A DNA stretch of 64,000 nt, taken from Firmicutes bacterium UBA6806. GTDB taxonomy: Bacteria > Bacillota > Clostridia > Peptostreptococcales > Acidaminobacteraceae. The notes beneath the pieces were generated by a model. It was not told the origin of the DNA and did no database searches. It saw only the letters and a list, made by a program, of their open reading frames with translations. The stretch spans positions 62,001-126,000 of the forward strand of contig DKFC01000014.1 of the NCBI GenBank assembly GCA_002452745.1, in the 5' to 3' direction. A program made the position numbers and the translations under genes. Below, piece after piece: positions 60,623 to 64,000 of the stretch. Numbering within the stretch: the stretch's first letter is position 1; each line of letters opens with the position of its first letter.

Positions 60623-61336
60623 TTACAATTTTATACAGATAACGGTGATGTTATCAAAACCACCATTTTGATTTGCTAATTCAATCATCTTTGAAGCCGC
60701 ATTCTCAAACGCTTCTTGGCCCAAAACGTCGAACAGTTCTTCTTCACTGACCATATTGGTCAAACCATCAGTGCATAAAAGTGCATATTGATATTCAAAA
60801 AATGGTATCTTTGTCTGATAAATTTCAAAGGTGTCATCCACCCCTAACGCACTTGTAATGATATTTCGATCCGGATGGCTATATGCTTCTGCCTCACTGA
60901 TGCTACCGATTTTTATCAGTTCGGCCACAAGAGAGTGATCTTTTGTGATCTGATGAAGTGTCGCTTCATTTACTAAATACAAACGACTATCCCCTACATT
61001 TGCAACATACAGCATTTCATTGTCAAAATACGCTACGACAATTGTTGTCCCCATATTGCTGTATTCAGAGTGTTCATTCCCAAATTTGTTGATTTCATCG
61101 TTGGCAAATTTTAAAATTTCCTCAATTTGCGTCTCAAAGTCAAATGTCCCAGCTTCAATACGCTGACCTATTTGTGTTTTGACAGCTTCACAGGCAATTC
61201 TTGACGCAACTTCACCTGCGTTATGTCCCCCCATGCCATCTGCGACAATATAGATTCTCTTTTCTTCGTCCATAAATGCGCAGTCTTCATTGTTATCTCT
61301 TTTCATCCCTCTGTCTGTTTGTGAAAATGCTCTCAT
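60623..61336 (-). CDS. prpC: PP2C-type protein phosphatase PrpC
   Basis: Dephosphorylates PrkC and its targets. PP2C motifs: TDRGMKRDNNEDCAFMDEEK, IVADGMGGHNAGEVASRIAC, VANVGDSRLYLVNE and LCTDGLTNMVSEEE. The metal-binding aspartates are present. Length is 237 residues. The start is ATG 61336 after GAGGTGATT; the GTG at 61342 lies in that site. rlmN, found between rsmB and prpC in Bacillus, is absent here. Confidence 0.96.
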   Translation of the reverse strand: MRAFSQTDRGMKRDNNEDCAFMDEEKRIYIVADGMGGHNAGEVASRIACEAVKTQIGQRIEAGTFDFETQIEEILKFANDEINKFGNEHSEYSNMGTTIVVAYFDNEMLYVANVGDSRLYLVNEATLHQITKDHSLVAELIKIGSISEAEAYSHPDRNIITSALGVDDTFEIYQTKIPFFEYQYALLCTDGLTNMVSEEELFDVLGQEAFENAASKMIELANQNGGFDNITVICIKL

Positions 61337-61345
61337 AATCACCTC

Positions 61346-62734
61346 TTATTCAACTTTAATCATTTTCGCTATGAAAAATCCGTCTGTTCCATGTACATTT
61401 GGGTATAGAGTTACCATTTCACTGGCTCTGACCAGTTCATTTCCCGACGTAGTTAGCAGTTCCTCTGATGCCTTGCTCAATTTGATGCCACCTGTCATCT
61501 CATCCGTATCCAATTTAAATTTAGAATGATGCTCTAAGAACCATTCCACAACACCCTCATTTTCATCTCTGTTGAGCGTACAAGTGCTGTACATTAAAAC
61601 GCCGCCGTCTTTGACGTATTCTGATGATGTCTCCAATATTTTCCGTTGGAGTTCCACCAGATCATCCAGTTCTTCTGGTGATTTATTGTATTTAATATCC
61701 GGCTTTCTCCGGATGATGCCTAGTCCAGAACACGGCGCATCCACCAAGACCAGATCCGCTTGATGCTCTATGCTCTTATCAAAGGTCAACGCATTGTACG
61801 CCTTGACCTCAATATTTGTAAGTCCCAATTTTTGAGCATTCTCAGTGATAAGTCCCAGTTTGTGTTCGTGCAAATCTCTCGCCATCACGACACCCGTATT
61901 GTGCATTCGTTGGGCTACATGTGTGGCCTTTCCACCCGGCGCAGAACAGACATCCACCACGGTTTGTCCATCCTCTGCATCGGACAAAATTCCCACCAGC
62001 ATGGAACTCTCATCTTGAACGATCACTTCTCCTTGGGCAAATCCCGGAACGGTCATAAGGGAGAGTTCATTTAAGGATTTGACGACAAAAGCGTCTTTTA
62101 TGAGTTCTGAATCCGTAAAGATAATGCCCGCTGCCTTTAACTTTTCTGCCATCGTCTGCTTATTGATTTTATTTGTGTTAACCCTGAGGATTAAATCAGG
62201 CCTTTGATTGTTTGCCTTCAAGAGAGCTTCTGTAAAAGCACGGTCATATTGTGTCAACCACTTCTCCACGAGCCACTCTGGATGCGAATACTTTATACTC
62301 AAATATGTGCTCGGATGTCGTCTTGGATCGGGTAAATCCAGTCGATCTTTTTCTCTGATAAAGGTTCTGAGAATTCCATTGACAAATTTTCCATAGTCTT
62401 GGCTTACCTTTTTAGCCAGTTTGACACTCTCATCCACTGCTGCCGATGCTGGCACTTTTGACATGAATTCAATTTGATATAGCCCCATCCTAAGGATATT
62501 CACAATCTCATGATTGATCTTTCCAAAGCGAAGTTTTGACAGCTTTCGAATGTAAAAATCAAGCAACATCCTATTTTCGAGTATCCCAAGTACCAGATGA
62601 CTGATAAAACGCCGATCTATTGAATCTACCTCGTATTGATCAAAGTACTGCCCCATGGCAATATGAGAAAATTCCTTCTCCGTATCTATTTGTCCAAGTA
62701 TTCGCAGTGCCATCTTCCTTGCATTTATTTTCAT
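61346..62734 (-). CDS. rsmB: 16S rRNA (cytosine967-C5)-methyltransferase RsmB
   Basis: Methylates C967 of 16S rRNA. The N-terminal NusB-like RNA-binding domain (about residues 1-135) precedes the SAM domain. The SAM domain has VVDVCSAPGGKATHVAQRMH (about 257-276), the motif IV VLVDAPCSGLGIIRRKPDIK and the motif VI MYSTCTLNRDENE with the catalytic cysteine. Length is 462 residues. ATG 62734 has AGGTGAAAT upstream. It is first in an operon of six genes. Confidence 0.96.
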   Translation of the reverse strand: MKINARKMALRILGQIDTEKEFSHIAMGQYFDQYEVDSIDRRFISHLVLGILENRMLLDFYIRKLSKLRFGKINHEIVNILRMGLYQIEFMSKVPASAAVDESVKLAKKVSQDYGKFVNGILRTFIREKDRLDLPDPRRHPSTYLSIKYSHPEWLVEKWLTQYDRAFTEALLKANNQRPDLILRVNTNKINKQTMAEKLKAAGIIFTDSELIKDAFVVKSLNELSLMTVPGFAQGEVIVQDESSMLVGILSDAEDGQTVVDVCSAPGGKATHVAQRMHNTGVVMARDLHEHKLGLITENAQKLGLTNIEVKAYNALTFDKSIEHQADLVLVDAPCSGLGIIRRKPDIKYNKSPEELDDLVELQRKILETSSEYVKDGGVLMYSTCTLNRDENEGVVEWFLEHHSKFKLDTDEMTGGIKLSKASEELLTTSGNELVRASEMVTLYPNVHGTDGFFIAKMIKVE

Positions 62735-62834
62735 ATTTCACCTATCTCATCTATTTTTTAATCCACTGACAACGCCTCGCAAAAGTGATATAGCATTTCT
62801 TCATGTTTCAAACACCTTTTCAAAGCTACCCAAT

Positions 62835-62863
62835 ATTATACCAAATCTAATGCCTAATGATAA
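62835..62863 (-). promoter_or_regulatory. Sigma-A promoter for the rsmB-prpC-prkC-rsgA-rpe-thiN operon
   Basis: TTATCA (62863-62858), 17 bases, TATAAT (62840-62835) on the minus strand, with a TGG extension just before the -10 (TGGTATAAT). The leader is about 95 bases. Confidence 0.6.
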
Positions 62864-63000
62864 CACGTTTGAAGTTTTTATCAAATAAAATTAATATATA
62901 ATTGAAATCAATCAACACCGCCTTGCATTTTTATCAAATTTCGACAGACGAGATATCGTCTCACCTCATTGAAGCGCCTCTACAGAAACACAACAAAAAA

Positions 63001-63023
63001 ACGTCGGACATCGAGTCCTCCGT
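63001..63023 (-). terminator. Second terminator hairpin after yugP
   Basis: Minus strand: CG stem end, tandem G-A mismatches, GGAC-TCGAT-GTCC, then CGT followed by seven T residues. It is part of the dispersed structured repeat. Confidence 0.7.
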
Positions 63024-63052
63024 CTTTTGCCGAATTGCTTTCGCAATGGTGT
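63005..63052 (+). repeat. Structured dispersed repeat, copy 3
   Basis: On the plus strand: CGGAC-ATCGA-GTCC hairpin, TCCGTC, TTTTGCC, a TTGC-CGAA/TTCGCAA stem and CAATGGTGT. It matches the copy at 49264-49311 (minus strand) closely, in inverted orientation relative to the genes. The A-T pair in the second stem of copy 1 is replaced by G-C here. Confidence 0.65.
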
Positions 63053-63060
63053 AAAAAAAA

Positions 63061-63087
63061 TGCATGCCAGCTAAATAGCGACATGCA
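63061..63087 (-). terminator. First terminator after yugP
   Basis: TGCATG/CATGCA outer stem with inner GCTA/TAGC stem on the minus strand, followed by eight T residues (63060-63053). It lies 38 bases after the yugP stop. Confidence 0.92.
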
Positions 63088-63124
63088 CCTAAAAGGTTCT
63101 TCTTGATTTAACATTTACAGGTGA

Positions 63125-63802
63125 TTAGTCTCTTCGGCTTGCCATAAGTACAAACCGGATGAGCTGACCAAGTGCAATTGCAGCTGCTGCAACATATGTC
63201 ATCGCTGCCGCAGTCAAAACTTTTCGGGCATGACTGTTTTCCTGATCTACTAAGATACCATACTCATTCATCATTCTAAGCGCCCTTGAACTGGCGTTGA
63301 ATTCAACCGGTAACGTGAGCAGCTGAAAAATCACCGAAAATGAGAAGAAGACAATCCCCACATTTATAAGCATTGCGAATCTGAGGAAAAACCCGATAAA
63401 AATAAGTGGAAACGCCGATTGTGAACCAAATTGCGCAACTGGCAGAAACGCCGTTCTAAGCGAAAGTGGCACGTATCCGTTTGCGTGTTGAAGCGCATGG
63501 CCCGCTTCATGGCATGCAACACTCACTGATGCAACAGATGGATTATCATATACAGGTTCAGAAAGTCTGATAACCTTAGCTCTCGGATCATAGTGATCTG
63601 ATAAGTACCCGTTGACTCTCTCCACCCTCACGTCGTAAAGGCCATTACTTCTGAGAATTTGTTCTGCCGCTTGAGCGCCTGTAAGTCCTCTGGCATTTCT
63701 AACTTTATGGTATTTATTAAAGGTGCTTTTGACACCCATATTGGCGAAAAACGCCAGTATCATCAATAGTAATAAAAACAAGTAACCGCTTCCATAGTAC
63801 AT
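63125..63802 (-). CDS. yugP: Zinc metallopeptidase of the YugP type
   Basis: A 225-residue membrane protein. An N-terminal transmembrane helix (about residues 5-23, GYLFLLLLMILAFFANMG) precedes a soluble segment with the zinc-binding HEAGHALQH (about 104-112). Three further hydrophobic segments (about 125-145, 150-170 and 195-215) follow. DUF2268-like YugP proteins are conserved in Firmicutes; the substrate is unknown. I use ATG 63802 (MYYGSGYL), 6 bases after GAGGAGG. A TTG at 63808 is possible but lies in the spacer. The start is just past the fmt stop. Confidence 0.88.
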   Translation of the reverse strand: MYYGSGYLFLLLLMILAFFANMGVKSTFNKYHKVRNARGLTGAQAAEQILRSNGLYDVRVERVNGYLSDHYDPRAKVIRLSEPVYDNPSVASVSVACHEAGHALQHANGYVPLSLRTAFLPVAQFGSQSAFPLIFIGFFLRFAMLINVGIVFFSFSVIFQLLTLPVEFNASSRALRMMNEYGILVDQENSHARKVLTAAAMTYVAAAAIALGQLIRFVLMASRRD

Positions 63803-63814
63803 AAGCAACCTCCT

Positions 63815-64000
63815 CTATATAAGCACTGTTCCCACTTCAATCGCATGTCCCAATAAAAAAGAGCCGACATCCATGCGTTTCTTATTGCCCCATTGTATTT
63901 CCAGCAGTTTGAGATATCCACTTTCAGCTTTTACAACCACACTGTCCTTATTGACTTTGACAACGGTTCCGGGAGAAGCTCCTTTTAGAAACGCCGCATC
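63815..64000 (-). CDS. fmt: Methionyl-tRNA formyltransferase, C-terminal end (cut by window edge)
   Basis: The last 61 residues of Fmt, read from the window edge to the TAG at 63815-63817: ASPGTVVKVNKDSVVVKAES near the start, LKLLEIQWGNKKRMDVGSFL, and a terminal HAIEVGTVLI. This is the beta-barrel tRNA-binding C-terminal domain. Fmt adds formyl to initiator Met-tRNA. The stop codon overlaps the ribosome site region of yugP, so the two are probably co-transcribed. fmt-rsmB neighbourhoods are common; here yugP sits in between. Confidence 0.9.
   Translation of the reverse strand, partial: DAAFLKGASPGTVVKVNKDSVVVKAESGYLKLLEIQWGNKKRMDVGSFLLGHAIEVGTVLI

Larger units (their letters stand above)
62735..63124. 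other. 390-base intergenic region between yugP and rsmB
   Basis: No gene is visible. In minus-strand order it holds two terminator hairpins after yugP (63061-63087 and 63001-63023) with a copy of the dispersed structured repeat between and within them. About 130 AT-rich bases without feature follow, then the rsmB promoter (62835-62863) and its 100-base leader. Confidence 0.7.

Noticed and set aside
1..64000. CRISPR array, tRNA or rRNA genes, insertion sequences or prophage
   Set aside because: No regularly spaced repeats, cloverleaf sequences, rRNA segments, transposase or phage-like proteins were found on either strand.

Overview
The window looks like the chromosome of a motile, low-GC Gram-positive bacterium of the Clostridia. 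Evidence: CodY, FakA/YloV, YlxM, RbgA, FapA, ThyX, a PASTA-domain PrkC/PrpC pair, strong AGGAGG ribosome sites, canonical sigma-A promoters, and gene order that largely follows the Bacillus subtilis fmt-to-cheY segment. A Fusibacter-like lineage is possible, but this is a guess. Almost everything is transcribed on the minus strand (right to left). The exceptions are tmcAL-thyX and rpmB.

In transcription order from the right: fmt (cut by the window edge) and yugP; rsmB-prpC-prkC-rsgA-rpe-thiN (rRNA methylation, Ser/Thr signalling, ribosome assembly, metabolism); rpmB alone on plus; yloU-fakA; recG-rsmD-coaD and a coiled-coil gene. Next comes a block unlike the surrounding housekeeping genes (about 41.9-50.1 kb): a nitroreductase, FapA, a GAF-domain protein, a permuted papain-fold protein, a membrane diguanylate cyclase and thyX. 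It is followed by tmcAL, ackA, yceD-rpmF, plsX, rnc-radicalSAM-smc-ftsY, ylxM-ffh-rpsP-khpA, rimM-trmD, rplS, rbgA-rnhB-ylqG-ylqH-yraN, yifB-dprA and topA-codY.

The left 16.5 kb is one flagellar/chemotaxis cluster: flgB-flgC-fliE-fliF-fliG-fliH-fliI-fliJ-ylxF-fliK-flgD-(TIGR02530-like)-flgE-flbD-motA-motB-fliL-fliM-fliY-cheY, with cheY running off the window. It encodes the rod, MS-ring, C-ring switch, export ATPase, hook and stator. Two sigma-28-type promoters can be read, one before flgB and a perfect consensus one overlapping the fliL stop codon and serving fliM-fliY-cheY.

Many gene starts were moved to ribosome-site-supported codons. Several apparent GTG starts lie inside the AGGTG of the Shine-Dalgarno sequence itself. 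Intergenic observations include a dispersed structured repeat (about 49.26, 53.84 and 63.0 kb), palindromes upstream of ackA and plsX, an attenuator-like hairpin between khpA and rimM, and an almost leaderless promoter for ylxM-ffh. I saw no tRNA, rRNA, CRISPR array, insertion sequence or prophage.
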